Counted from the stretch's first letter, positions 53,250 to 62,828 are shown. The stretch is 64,000 nt of DNA from Methylophaga marina (GCF_030296755.1 NZ_AP027741.1:1550001-1614000), one strand, 5' to 3'. A program made the numbers and translations. The notes: generated by a model from the sequence alone, not told the origin.

Positions 53250-54772
53250 GAGAGAGAGGGTTCCTCTTCGATGATATCCGTCTGGTTCCAGCGCTCACCA
53301 TAAAACATGATGGCCATGGCCAAAGCGGAAATCACTACTAATAACAATCCGGGAATGGCTGCCTGACCAAAATAACCGGCTTCATAAACGCGCCATAAAT
53401 AGGTGGCCAGCGTTTCAAAATCGAGCGGGCTCAGGATCAGCGTTGCCGGTAATTCTCGCATGACTTCAAGGAATACCAAAGCGGCACCGGCAACGATGCC
53501 GCGAATGCTTAAGGGCAAGGTAATGCGACGAAACGCTTCTTTTCGGCTGGCCCCTAGTAAACGAGCCGCTTTTACCAGACTGGGATCAAGGCGTTCGGAA
53601 GTCGAACGAATGGAACCAACCGCTAGTGGCAGAAAGCGCATCACATAGGCCAACACCAATAAAGCCAGTGTCTGATAAAGAAAGGAAAGCTGTAAGCCGA
53701 CATAGACCAGGGCGGTGCCCATGACAATACCGGGCACACCAAAACCAAGGTAACTCACACGCTCCATCAGACGACCAAACTTACCACTGATGGCAGCCTG
53801 TGCGACAGGTAAGGCAAAGATGACAGTTGCGATGGCGGCGAAGAAAGCCGCATAGGCTGAGTTCCAGGCATAAACCAGTTCAAAGTTACCGGCACCTTCA
53901 CGCCATAACCAGATGCAAAACACAGCCAGCGGTAACAGGATAGATAAGGCAATTACAGGCAGAGAAGCCAGCAACATTGCGGATGTGCGAAGTTTACCCG
54001 GCCATAAGGTCAATGATTTACCCGGTCTTTCGTGTGTGCCTTTAACGCGCGACTCAAGAAACAGGATAAGACCCACAATCACCAGCAATTGCAGTGATAG
54101 CATCGCCGCTTGGCTGAGACCGAAGCTGTTGTATTCCACATAAATCATGCGGGTAAAGGTATCCAGCCCTAAAATGGCTGGCGTACCAAAGTCAGACAGG
54201 GCATACATAGCTGCCAGTAAAGCGCCAGCAGCAATACCATTGGTGATACGCGGTAAAACGACAGACCATAGACTACCGAGCAGCGACATACCTAACGTGC
54301 GTGCGGCATACACCAAACTGGCATCAAGACTAAGCAAAGAGGCACGCACAGTCAGCATGACAAAAGGATAGGTGTATAGGGCCATCACCACACTCGATCC
54401 AAACAGGCCATCAAAACTCGGTGTAGTCAGACCGGTGAGTTGTTCTATTTCGCCACCGGGTCCAAAAGCGGCATAAAGCGTGAAAGCGCCAATATAGCTG
54501 GGAATGGCTAAAGGGGAGGCCAGTAAAACCAACCAGAATTTACCCCAGGGGAGTCTGACATACGCAGTGAGTAATGCCAGCGGAACACCAATTAAGACAG
54601 CACCTCCAGCGGTGAACACCATCAGGGCTAACGTATTGCTAAGAATCTCGAGATTACGAGCATCAAACAGCTGTGGGCTGTCGGATGCCAGTGAAATCAA
54701 TACCACAACAGGCATTAACGCTATCAGCGCAATGATCAATGCCAGAGGGTAAGACGGAGACCATCGCTTCAT
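53246..54772 (-). CDS. fbpB: Ferric iron ABC transporter fused permease
   Basis: The product has 508 residues with about 12 TM helices as two tandem permease halves, each with an EAA loop (ARTLGMSLLGSLWSVVLPRI and ARLLGASRKEAFRRITLPL). This duplicated form is typical of FbpB. It is coupled by ATGA overlaps to both its neighbours. Confidence 0.92.
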   Translation of the reverse strand: MKRWSPSYPLALIIALIALMPVVVLISLASDSPQLFDARNLEILSNTLALMVFTAGGAVLIGVPLALLTAYVRLPWGKFWLVLLASPLAIPSYIGAFTLYAAFGPGGEIEQLTGLTTPSFDGLFGSSVVMALYTYPFVMLTVRASLLSLDASLVYAARTLGMSLLGSLWSVVLPRITNGIAAGALLAAMYALSDFGTPAILGLDTFTRMIYVEYNSFGLSQAAMLSLQLLVIVGLILFLESRVKGTHERPGKSLTLWPGKLRTSAMLLASLPVIALSILLPLAVFCIWLWREGAGNFELVYAWNSAYAAFFAAIATVIFALPVAQAAISGKFGRLMERVSYLGFGVPGIVMGTALVYVGLQLSFLYQTLALLVLAYVMRFLPLAVGSIRSTSERLDPSLVKAARLLGASRKEAFRRITLPLSIRGIVAGAALVFLEVMRELPATLILSPLDFETLATYLWRVYEAGYFGQAAIPGLLLVVISALAMAIMFYGERWNQTDIIEEEPSLS

Positions 54773-55806
54773 AAAACGCCGACGTTTCGCATCAAGTCGA
54801 TGGTCGGACGCAAGTCACCCAGACGGGTTAAATCAATTTGTGGCGGATTAATGCTGTTTAATTTTGGTAATCCCTCTGGCGGATGGACGCCAGTCACAAG
54901 TGGAATTTCACAGGCTTCTTCAGCAAGGTAAGACTGCACTTCTTTAGTTAATAAATAACGGATGAAGTTGACCGGTAAATCACCTTCCTTGAGTGCCAGA
55001 ATGCCAGAAGCATTAACCAGACAACCCGCATCGTTATTGGTGAAAGCCAGATCGACATTCGCATCCGGCTTACCTGCTTTTAAACGCAATGTGTAGTAAT
55101 GATTAGCCAAACCGATATCTACTTCACCTCGTTCCACAGCCATTACTACACCGAGTTCACCTGCGAATTTTTTGGCTTTTTGGTTCATGGCTTTTAGCCA
55201 GTCAGCAGTCGCTTTATCACCCTCCAGAATTCGCATGCCGGTAATAAAAGACTGAAACGCCGCATACGCCGGGGCCCAGCCGACACTCAAGTCGGTATCG
55301 GGTAAAGCCATAATATCGTCTGGGATTTTATCGGCAGTCAATTTCTCGGTATTAAACGGAATGGTTCTGATACGACCGGTAATAGGCACCCAGTCAGGAA
55401 ACTGGAATTCATCACGCAGTTGGCCTGTCAGATCCTTGGGCAGTGGCTGTGCAAGCTCGGCCGATGTGACCATGCCCACCGCGCCAGAATCGACGGCCCA
55501 GAACAAATCTGCCCGACGGACACCAGCCTTAGCTTCAGCAAGGATGGCATTGGTCAGAGAAGCCGTCGGTCCACGACGGATGCGTAACTTAAGATCAGGG
55601 TTACGCTTTTCAATGGCTTTGATGACATTTTCATACAGTCCACCCTCACCGCGACCAAGGTAGAGGGTTAACTCGCCTTCGAGTTTAGGTAAATCCTCAA
55701 CCGACATCGCATTTGCAGGATCGGCGAGAACTTGTTTAATACTCAGTGGCAATGCACCGGCAGCGGCGAGCGCTGCCAGAGATTGTATGAATGTTCTACG
55801 TTGCAT
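54769..55806 (-). CDS. fbpA: Ferric iron-binding periplasmic protein (FbpA/AfuA-like)
   Basis: The product has 345 residues. The N-terminal MQRRTFIQSLAALAAAGALP is a twin-arginine (Tat) signal, so it is exported folded. Family-1 binding-protein core: LTLYLGRGEGGLYENVIKAIE, ADLFWAVDSGAVG. The LANHYY motif corresponds to the two Tyr that bind Fe3+ in FbpA. It lies between the helical gene and the permease with no gap to the former. Confidence 0.9.
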   Translation of the reverse strand: MQRRTFIQSLAALAAAGALPLSIKQVLADPANAMSVEDLPKLEGELTLYLGRGEGGLYENVIKAIEKRNPDLKLRIRRGPTASLTNAILAEAKAGVRRADLFWAVDSGAVGMVTSAELAQPLPKDLTGQLRDEFQFPDWVPITGRIRTIPFNTEKLTADKIPDDIMALPDTDLSVGWAPAYAAFQSFITGMRILEGDKATADWLKAMNQKAKKFAGELGVVMAVERGEVDIGLANHYYTLRLKAGKPDANVDLAFTNNDAGCLVNASGILALKEGDLPVNFIRYLLTKEVQSYLAEEACEIPLVTGVHPPEGLPKLNSINPPQIDLTRLGDLRPTIDLMRNVGVL

Positions 55807-56619
55807 TTAGAAAACGTCCTTTCTCTCTTCCGCCGATTTTTCGAGTAAATCATGCGCTGTATCGATTTTGCCTTTCATCGTGTTCACAACTTCGCGAACT
55901 TCATCCAGGCTCTGGCCCTTCTGAATCGCTTGTGGCAGCACAACATTAAAATCTTTTTCCAGATCTTCTACCAGCCCGGCATCCAGTGAAATCAATTCAC
56001 CTTCAACACCTTCAAACAGGTTCAGATAGGTATCGTGCACAATGCTGACAGCTTCTTTATCTAACTGCTCAGCATATTTGGCAACAACGCGATCCAGACG
56101 ACCTTTGATCGCTTGAAGTGCTTCCAGAGAATTCGTTGGGTTGGCTTCAGTCGTGGCGACTTTGTCAGTCAGGCCTTTGTCTTGGTATTGAGCCGCTAAT
56201 TTTACTGCACCTAGGGCTTGCCATAAAGATTGTTCGAGGAAACGTTGTTGAATACGGATGTCTTCAATCGACTCTTGTTCTTCCAAGGCATCCTTCACAC
56301 CGTATAAACCCTGCCAAATAGAAGCGTAAACAGGAACATAATTGGTTTCGATAGCGGAATGGAATTTCACCTCTTCCCAGTATTCAACGAGTAATTCAGG
56401 TTTGGCTTCTTCTACACCACCTTTCTGATAACGGCTAATCATTTCTTCGACTTTTGTATTCAGCCACTTCACTTCTTTTGAGTAATTATCGAGGTTGTCA
56501 GATAAATGATTGACGTGTTCACCGACTGGGCCGTTAGCGAAAGTAACAGGGGCTGTAAATAATGCAGCAGCGCCTAACAACGCTATAAGATGTTGGCGTT
56601 TGAACCAATTAATCGTCAT
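55807..56619 (-). CDS. Helical periplasmic protein of unrecognised family in the iron ABC operon
   Basis: The product has 270 residues: a signal peptide (HLIALLGAAALFTAPVTFA), then an almost purely helical mature part. Segments such as EYWEEVKFHSAIETNYVPVY and EQSLWQALGAVKLAAQYQDK have spaced E, H, Y and W residues that could bind iron. It is the first gene of the operon, has GGAG and a Fur box upstream, and its stop directly abuts the fbpA start. Imelysin and EfeO-like proteins are helical iron-associated analogues, but I do not see their defining motifs (no GxHxxE). Function unknown, iron link strong. Confidence 0.7.
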   Translation of the reverse strand: MTINWFKRQHLIALLGAAALFTAPVTFANGPVGEHVNHLSDNLDNYSKEVKWLNTKVEEMISRYQKGGVEEAKPELLVEYWEEVKFHSAIETNYVPVYASIWQGLYGVKDALEEQESIEDIRIQQRFLEQSLWQALGAVKLAAQYQDKGLTDKVATTEANPTNSLEALQAIKGRLDRVVAKYAEQLDKEAVSIVHDTYLNLFEGVEGELISLDAGLVEDLEKDFNVVLPQAIQKGQSLDEVREVVNTMKGKIDTAHDLLEKSAEERKDVF

Positions 56620-57035
56620 CGTTTGTATCTCCTGGAGTTGCGATGGGTTTTTGATTTAAGGTTATTTTTGATAATGATACTTATTTCTATTACCAGGGTA
56701 AACTAACTATTGTCTGGATGTTAGCTCAAATGGTGTGAGTTTTTTGCAAACTTGGCATTGTGTTTACACCAGATTGCAGGCTTCGACCTTATTTCGCGAG
56801 CGTTGTTTCATTTTGTTTGAGATATATAGGTTGCTTATACAAACGATAGGAAAGTGAATCACCCGGTGACTGAAAAAAGACGCCATGTTTGGCTAATGGA
56901 GCAGGCAAGCAATAAGTTTTGAGTGAGACGTTCAGTGTGCATTTTCAATATGGTCGCTATTGACAGTCATGCTATAAGTTTTTGAAGCATTTCAACTCCA
57001 ACACTTTTTTATGACTTCAGGATGTCTGAATTAAG
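56620..57035. other. Divergent intergenic region with Fur box
   Basis: These 416 bases hold the Fur box listed separately near the iron operon and otherwise an AT-rich stretch. I see no gene and no strong hairpin. The promoter of the AstE-like gene must lie in its right half. Confidence 0.4.
56670..56688. promoter_or_regulatory. Fur box upstream of the iron ABC operon
   Basis: GATAATGATACTTATTTCT matches 14 of 19 Fur consensus bases, the first ten in a row. It lies about 50 bases before the operon start and predicts iron repression of all four genes. Confidence 0.82.
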
Positions 57036-58091
57036 ATGATCAGCAAGAAATATAGTTTTGATTTTGTCAGCAAATACTTGTGGCTTTTTAGTTTATTACT
57101 TAGCAGCGCCGCTTTTGCACAATCACCCTTTGAGCTTGCTGATGTGCTTACCGAGGCGGGGGAATCACATTCCTATATGGCCAAAGAAAAAGACCTAGAA
57201 GTGCCTGTTACCGTCATTCATGGTGCGGAGTCCGGTCCAGTTTTATTGCTAACGGCTGGTATACATGGCGATGAGTTTCCCGCTATTTTGGCCTTGCAAC
57301 GTTTACGTGAAGAAGTCGATGCAAAGCAGTTAAAAGGTACGTTGATTTTGGTGCATCTAGCCAATTTACCGGGCTTTCATGCTCGCCGTGTTGCTCTGCA
57401 TCCAGCGGATAATAAAAACCTGAATCGTGAATTTCCGGGTGAGAAGAATGGCACGCCGACCGAACAGCTGGCTGAATTTTTCACCCGTGAATTCATCAGT
57501 AAGATGGACTTCCTTATCGATATGCATTCCGGTAGCTGGAATCAGCAACTACTGCCACACGTTTATTCCCCCTTTGTAGATAGCGAAGAATTGGATGAGC
57601 TGACCTTTGAGTTTGCTAAAGCGACAGGTATGCAACATATCGTGATGTATGGTGAACGACCACGTGATCCAGCGAATTCAATTTCTTATCCGAATACGGC
57701 GATGACGCGTGGAAAACCAGGACTGACCACTGAAATTGGTCATCTGGGTCAAAGTGATGAAGCGTTTGTTGAAGCGACGCTTGAACTGTCACGTAACGCG
57801 CTCTATTTTCTGGATATGTTGCCGGGTGAGCCGACCCCGCATCCAGCCCCTGTGATTTATGACAAACTGAAATCAGTCGTCAGCCCTGTTGATGGTTTAT
57901 TTACTCCCCGCGTTGAAATTGGCAGTGTGGTAGAAAAAGGCACCATCGTCGGTGAGGTGAGAGATTATTTTGGCAATGTGGTTACTGAGTTAACTTCTCC
58001 AATAAACGGCACCGTGATGATGATTAACGAAACCCCACCTGTTAAAGCGGGTGAAAGTCCAGTGACAATTGGGATAGAGCAGGAAGTTTAA
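57036..58091 (+). CDS. Secreted AstE/AspA-like (M14-type) zinc amidohydrolase
   Basis: The product has 351 residues with a signal peptide ending AFA. The zinc site reads LTAGIHGDEFPA (His and Glu) and LIDMHSGSW (second His); the NLNREFPG motif is the substrate Arg region. A C-terminal beta-barrel-like extension (VDGLFTPRVEIGSVVEKGTI) resembles the biotinyl/lipoyl-type tail of this family. Likely cleaves an N-acyl amino acid or related amide in the periplasm; substrate unknown. Confidence 0.88.
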   Translation: MISKKYSFDFVSKYLWLFSLLLSSAAFAQSPFELADVLTEAGESHSYMAKEKDLEVPVTVIHGAESGPVLLLTAGIHGDEFPAILALQRLREEVDAKQLKGTLILVHLANLPGFHARRVALHPADNKNLNREFPGEKNGTPTEQLAEFFTREFISKMDFLIDMHSGSWNQQLLPHVYSPFVDSEELDELTFEFAKATGMQHIVMYGERPRDPANSISYPNTAMTRGKPGLTTEIGHLGQSDEAFVEATLELSRNALYFLDMLPGEPTPHPAPVIYDKLKSVVSPVDGLFTPRVEIGSVVEKGTIVGEVRDYFGNVVTELTSPINGTVMMINETPPVKAGESPVTIGIEQEV

Positions 58092-58119
58092 GTCAGCATT
58101 AAGTAGACAAATATTGAAT

Positions 58120-58155
58120 AACACCTCGGCCAATTAAACGTCTGGCCGAGGTGTT
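58120..58155. terminator. Bidirectional terminator between convergent genes
   Basis: AACACCTCGGCCA and TGGCCGAGGTGTT form a perfect 13-bp stem with a 10-base loop between two converging genes. T-runs are weak on both sides. Confidence 0.85.
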
Positions 58156-58175
58156 TATCGTCTTGGTGGCAGCTA

Positions 58176-58808
58176 TTACCAGCTAAGCTCTGGGTCGATA
58201 CATTGATAAATTTGCCCCACACTCTGTTCAGTATTGAGTAGCTCATGGGCCAGTCTCGCTACTTCTTTCCGGTGAATCAAACCATGGACTTCCTGGTGTT
58301 GTGAGAGCTGACCGGTGTGGGTGAGATCACCGTCTTTCAGGCCGCCAGGGCGCAGAATGGTGTAATCAAGCGTACTGGTTTGCAGCCAGGACTCGGCTAG
58401 TGACTTCTCTCTTGCCGCTGCCCCAAACCCTTGTTTAGAGCGCTCAGACAAATATTGCCATGAGTCACCACAACCTAGGGATGTCACCAGTAGAAAGCGC
58501 TTGATATCGTGAACTTCCATGGCATTAATCAGGTAGCGATGACCGATATAATCCACTGGTACGTCAGCACGATAACTGCCCATGGTCGAGATGACCCAAG
58601 CCTCTTTTGGCAGGCTGGATACCGTCTGTTCTACCTGTGATTGAATGGTGGCGTCACAACTTAGTGCCTGCACTTTTAGCTCGGCTAAACGTGGGTTTTT
58701 TGCGGGGTCTCTAGCGACACCTATTACTTCAAAACCCTGCTCATGAAAATACTCCACCATGGCAGCGCCTAAACCACTGGCCGCACCGAAAATAACAACC
58801 GTTTGCAT
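58176..58808 (-). CDS. NAD(P)-binding SDR-like oxidoreductase/epimerase
   Basis: About 210 residues from ATG 58808, which has AGGAG seven bases before it; the open frame extends further but without a ribosome site. The Rossmann start is QTVVIFGAASGLGAAMVEYF, and KRFLLVTSLGCGDSWQYLSE and LDYTILRPGGLKDG are typical of the NmrA/YwnB atypical SDR group. Lacks a classical YxxxK pair at the usual position. Role unknown. Confidence 0.85.
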   Translation of the reverse strand: MQTVVIFGAASGLGAAMVEYFHEQGFEVIGVARDPAKNPRLAELKVQALSCDATIQSQVEQTVSSLPKEAWVISTMGSYRADVPVDYIGHRYLINAMEVHDIKRFLLVTSLGCGDSWQYLSERSKQGFGAAAREKSLAESWLQTSTLDYTILRPGGLKDGDLTHTGQLSQHQEVHGLIHRKEVARLAHELLNTEQSVGQIYQCIDPELSW

Positions 58809-59042
58809 ACTTTCTCCTAGTTTGAACAGGTGATCAGTGTCTATTGATTCTGGAAGAAATACCAGTGACCCCATCATACAAATCCGGTAGAACTATGAAT
58901 ATGGAAAAAGTCATGGCTGGGAAACCATTTTGTCCTGATTTCTGAACCGAATAGGGCAAAGCTTCAAACGCCAATGAACCACATGAAATTAAGTGGCTGG
59001 CATCAATAAAGCAAAATAGATTCAACATCCATAGGAGAAAGT

Positions 59043-59768
59043 ATGAGAGAAAGAATAAGAATGCAGTTGCTGGTATTTATCACCTTAATATTGATGGGGC
59101 ATGCTGCATTAGCTGAATCGCAAAAAGAGAGAAACAACCTGAACGGTTTTTGGGTGGAAACCTCTGGCAGAGGAGTGTTAGCGATTGACGGTGATATAGC
59201 GACTTTTTCTCCAAAGGGTGATTTGCAGGCTGATGATCGATATCAGGTCGAGCAGAACGGCAATGAAGTGACACTGACGCCAGGCAAAAACAGTGTCACA
59301 TTTCATAAAACAATGACCACAACCATTGACTGGAATAAGGCTGTGCTGAGCTTTAAACATAATCGTTATACATTCGTTCCGGCACCAGAAATAAAAGCTG
59401 CTGAGCTGGACGGTTACTGGGCTGAAGAGAGCAAAACAGGCAATACGCTGGAAATACGGGCGATGGAGTACAAAGACCAGGCGAGTCGCTATGATTTCTA
59501 TTGGTGGAAGGTGAATAACGGCTATGCGAGTTTTCAACAAGGTGTGGATGAAAATGTACCACTCAAAATCGTCAATGGTTTTGTTTTTACTAATCCCAAC
59601 TTATCTGATGCCTATCGTCACTACGCCATAAAACGAGAAGGTGACACTATTTATTATGTCGATAGTAATGGTGCAACCTGGTCAGAAACTAAAACCAAGA
59701 CGCTCAAACAGTATCAACCACCCAAAGGTTATAGAGATATGACGGCCATCGTCGAGCAATATCAGTGA
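59043..59768 (+). CDS. Secreted protein with two lipocalin-like repeats
   Basis: The product has 241 residues with a signal peptide (LLVFITLILMGHAALA). Two related segments, LNGFWVETSGRG (about residue 33) and LDGYWAEESKTG (about residue 121), each start a beta-rich unit, so it looks like a tandem duplication of a lipocalin-like or META-like domain. GGAG is well placed. Family not recognised; own transcription unit with a terminator. Confidence 0.65.
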   Translation: MRERIRMQLLVFITLILMGHAALAESQKERNNLNGFWVETSGRGVLAIDGDIATFSPKGDLQADDRYQVEQNGNEVTLTPGKNSVTFHKTMTTTIDWNKAVLSFKHNRYTFVPAPEIKAAELDGYWAEESKTGNTLEIRAMEYKDQASRYDFYWWKVNNGYASFQQGVDENVPLKIVNGFVFTNPNLSDAYRHYAIKREGDTIYYVDSNGATWSETKTKTLKQYQPPKGYRDMTAIVEQYQ

Positions 59769-59799
59769 TCTTCCTTCATCATGAATAACGCTTAATATT

Positions 59800-59827
59800 A
59801 AGGGGCTAAAGTGATGGCCCTTTTTTA
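59800..59827 (+). terminator. Terminator after the two-repeat secreted protein
   Basis: AAGGGGC and GGCCCTT make a 6-7-bp stem with a 9-base loop, followed by T6. Confidence 0.75.
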
Positions 59828-59924
59828 TTCCCCGTGGTGATAGTTTTATCCAGGTTAGTGACGTCTTTCACATTTGCAGATAAGGTAGAGCGACTTCATC
59901 ATTTTCATAGCAATAAGGATGCGT

Positions 59925-60626
59925 ATGCAGAGATTACTGACCTGGTTTGGACGACGAGAACTCGCATTTTGGATTGTGCTGCTATTGCTGTCAGGCTCTA
60001 TGTGGTTATTCATGGAAGTGGCCGACGAAGTCATGGAAGGTGAGACTCAAGCGATTGATGAAAGGATTTTGTTGTCTTTACGTCATGCTGATAACCCTGA
60101 AGAACTGTTGGGCCCACCCTGGTTAGAACAAGTCGGGCATGACATCACCGCGCTTGGAGGCAATACCGTACTGACATTGCTCAGCGTTTGGGTGATGATT
60201 TTCTTATTACTGATTCATAAACGTAAATTAGCCTTGGTCGTTCTGCTGGCTACCGGCGGCGCATTACTTGCCAGCTTTATGTTGAAGAGTGGCTTTGACA
60301 GGGCAAGGCCGGATTTGGTGACACACGCCACCATGGTTTACACATCAAGCTTTCCCAGCGGGCACTCCATGTTATCAGCCAGTACTTACCTGACACTGGG
60401 GGCTTTGCTGGCACAGTTTCAAACCAGCTGGCAGGTGAAAATACTCATTATTTGTACATCTATTCTGCTAACAGTATTGGTCGGTATCAGCCGTGTTTAT
60501 CTGGGCGTGCATTGGCCGACAGATGTTGTCGCTGGTTGGACGGTAGGTTCTGCCTGGGCCCTTATGTGTTGGTATCTGTCTCGTCAGTTTGTGCATGAAA
60601 AAATCGACACGGTGCCGAATGAGTAA
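59925..60626 (+). CDS. PAP2-family membrane phosphatase (lipid phosphatase)
   Basis: About 233 residues and six TM helices. The PAP2 signature motifs are KSGFDRARPD, SFPSGHSMLSAST and SRVYLGVHWPTDVVAGW, all catalytic residues present. It would dephosphorylate undecaprenyl pyrophosphate or phosphatidic acid in the membrane. ATG 59925 is chosen because AAGG lies six bases upstream; the ATG at 59919 is too close. First of a four-gene run. Confidence 0.92.
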   Translation: MQRLLTWFGRRELAFWIVLLLLSGSMWLFMEVADEVMEGETQAIDERILLSLRHADNPEELLGPPWLEQVGHDITALGGNTVLTLLSVWVMIFLLLIHKRKLALVVLLATGGALLASFMLKSGFDRARPDLVTHATMVYTSSFPSGHSMLSASTYLTLGALLAQFQTSWQVKILIICTSILLTVLVGISRVYLGVHWPTDVVAGWTVGSAWALMCWYLSRQFVHEKIDTVPNE

Positions 60627-60632
60627 TCAGCT

Positions 60633-61418
60633 TTGAGTCACTCAACGACATATCAAATTCTGGCACGGATGGGCTATGCTGCCAGAGGGCTTATCTATGT
60701 CACTATCGGCGTGTTGGCTTTTCTCTCTACGCTAGGATTGGGAGGAGAAGAGGCGAGTAGCAAAGGTGCCATTCTCAATCTCAAAGAGCAGCCTTTTGGT
60801 CAAACGCTGTTAGTCATCCTTATTATTGGTTTGCTTGGCTACATTATTTGGCGCTTTACTCAAGGCATCAAAGATGCCGATGGGCATGGTCATTCGTTTA
60901 AAGGCTTGGTTGTGCGTGGCTCCTTAATCGTAAGTGCCATTACTCACAGTATTCTTTGTTACTGGACCATCAAGTTATTGCTTCATAACACAGAGGACTC
61001 GTCAGACGATTCGGCATCTTCCAGCCTCTCGGCCTATCTGGGATCAGACATCACGGCTTTCGTCGTTGGTATTATTGGCTTGATATTAGTTGGTGTGGGT
61101 ATTGCTCACTTGTTTAAGGGCTATAAAGCTCGATTTGAGCAATATATGGCGATGCCAGAGTCTCAATATCGCTGGATGAAGAGAGTCTGTCAGTTCGGGC
61201 TGATATCGAGAGGCATCGTCTGGTGCATTATTGGCTGGGTAATTTTGCGTTCCGCCTTTATTTCTGGCACCAGTGAAAATAAAGGGATCAGTGACGCGTT
61301 GGAATGGTTACAGACAACACCTTTTGGCAGTTGGCTCACCATGACGGTGGCTATCGGCTTAATAGCTTTTGGTCTTTATAGCTTTCTGGAAGCGGTATAT
61401 CGCCGTATTGAGCATTAA
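60633..61418 (+). CDS. DUF1206 family membrane protein
   Basis: The product has 261 residues and six TM helices in three repeated pairs: LARMGYAARGLIYVTIGVLAFL, FKGLVVRGSLIVSAITHSIL, CQFGLISRGIVWCIIGWVIL. The Gly/Arg-x-Gly repeat pattern (AARGLIY, ISRGIVW) is the DUF1206 hallmark. TTG start six bases after the PAP2 stop. Function unknown. Confidence 0.9.
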   Translation: MSHSTTYQILARMGYAARGLIYVTIGVLAFLSTLGLGGEEASSKGAILNLKEQPFGQTLLVILIIGLLGYIIWRFTQGIKDADGHGHSFKGLVVRGSLIVSAITHSILCYWTIKLLLHNTEDSSDDSASSSLSAYLGSDITAFVVGIIGLILVGVGIAHLFKGYKARFEQYMAMPESQYRWMKRVCQFGLISRGIVWCIIGWVILRSAFISGTSENKGISDALEWLQTTPFGSWLTMTVAIGLIAFGLYSFLEAVYRRIEH

Positions 61419-61442
61419 GCGATCACATACAGGGAATAATTT

Positions 61443-62339
61443 ATGCAGCATGCCTTGATACTGATTAACCCTCACAGCCGCAATGGTAGTGAAGACGCTT
61501 TGCAAGAAGCCATAGAAACACTGAAATCGGGCGGGTTTGAGGTGTCAGTGAAAGAAACCGAAAGCGAAGATCACTTAGTCACACTCATTGAAAATTATGA
61601 ACGTGAGGATGGCGTGATTATCCTCGCCGGTGGTGATGGGACTATCAGCACTGGGCTGGAAGCGATACATAAATATCAACGTACCATGGCGATATTCCCA
61701 CTGGGCACAGCCAATGACCTGGCGCGATCGCTGGGTGTACCACAAGATTTAATCGCCGCCGCACAAGTCATTATTGATGGTAAACGCGAACGGATCAGTC
61801 TGGGCAAAGTAAATAATCATTTTTTTGTGAATGTTGCTCATATCGGACTGGGCGTGGATGTCACCCGAGAACTCAGCTCAGATAGCAAAAAATGGTTTGG
61901 TGTGTTGGCCTATTTAGGCGCCTTCTTCAAAGCCATCAAACGAAACAAAAGTTTTAAAGTCCATATCAAAACCGATGACTGGCAGAGCTCAAGTCGAGCG
62001 ATTCATCTTGCTGTCGGCAATGGCCGATATTACGGTGGGGGCAATATTGTTGACCAGCGTTCTACCTTAGTAAACGGTCAGCTTCATTTGTTTTTTATCA
62101 AGCCACGACCATGGTGGCAATTGTTATTATTGGGGCCTAATTTACGTGATGGGGCATTGGCAAATGAGCGTCATATCGTGCGTCACTCTGCTCAACACTT
62201 TAGTATTTACACCTCTAAACCCAAAGAGCTGGAAGCTGATGGTGAATTTAAAACCACGACCCCTGTCGAATTTGAGATTATCCCTGAAGCCATAGAGGCA
62301 ATTGTCGGGGACATACCTACCGATTCTGGAGACGTTTAA
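61443..62339 (+). CDS. YegS/DgkB-like lipid kinase
   Basis: The product has 298 residues. The diacylglycerol-kinase catalytic motif IILAGGDGTIST and the FPLGTANDLARSLGVP motif are complete, and VNVAHIGLGVDVTREL and HLAVGNGRYYGGGN follow the YegS plan. It would phosphorylate a lipid at the membrane. With the PAP2 gene two positions away the pair could form a phosphorylation/dephosphorylation cycle, which is inference. Confidence 0.92.
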   Translation: MQHALILINPHSRNGSEDALQEAIETLKSGGFEVSVKETESEDHLVTLIENYEREDGVIILAGGDGTISTGLEAIHKYQRTMAIFPLGTANDLARSLGVPQDLIAAAQVIIDGKRERISLGKVNNHFFVNVAHIGLGVDVTRELSSDSKKWFGVLAYLGAFFKAIKRNKSFKVHIKTDDWQSSSRAIHLAVGNGRYYGGGNIVDQRSTLVNGQLHLFFIKPRPWWQLLLLGPNLRDGALANERHIVRHSAQHFSIYTSKPKELEADGEFKTTTPVEFEIIPEAIEAIVGDIPTDSGDV

Positions 62340-62340
62340 T

Positions 62341-62775
62341 ATGTCGATAATACGAACAGATGCACAGGCTGATGCCCTGGAAATTCTGAAATTACTCATA
62401 CAAACAGTCGATTTTTACCGTGCAATGGGTGAGGAATTAAGCAAAGAAAATATTCAGCACCCGCTATTTGATATTGCAGACGAACGTGAAGCGTTCATTA
62501 CCTCTTTTCAGCAAGTCACCAAAGAACTCGGCGACTTACCCTCCACACCCGATGCCGACAGAGAATGGATTGAAGAAATTGGTGGGAAACTGACTCAACT
62601 CTTTTCGGATGATCCTAAACAGACAATTGAAGAAAAATGCCTTGAGAAGGATGAAGTACTGGCCAACCTTGTTAACACCACCACACTCGGTGAACAATCA
62701 GCAGAAATAAAGCAACGCCTAGACTCACTCGAGCAACACCTGAAAAGCTCAAAAGCGCGTTTAGCTGGTGACTAG
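62341..62775 (+). CDS. DUF2383 (PA2169-type) helical-bundle protein
   Basis: The product has 144 residues in four helices (ALEILKLLIQTVDFYRAMGE; AFITSFQQVTKELGDLPST; QSAEIKQRLDSLEQHLKSSK). The length, helical content and acidic profile fit the ferritin-like DUF2383 group, though this is an approximate assignment. It starts one base after the kinase stop. Last gene before cassette-like DNA begins. Confidence 0.65.
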   Translation: MSIIRTDAQADALEILKLLIQTVDFYRAMGEELSKENIQHPLFDIADEREAFITSFQQVTKELGDLPSTPDADREWIEEIGGKLTQLFSDDPKQTIEEKCLEKDEVLANLVNTTTLGEQSAEIKQRLDSLEQHLKSSKARLAGD

Positions 62776-62828
62776 TTAGAACGCGATAGTTTGATATTAA
62801 AACTGAACCCGAAGGATGCCAATGTGCT

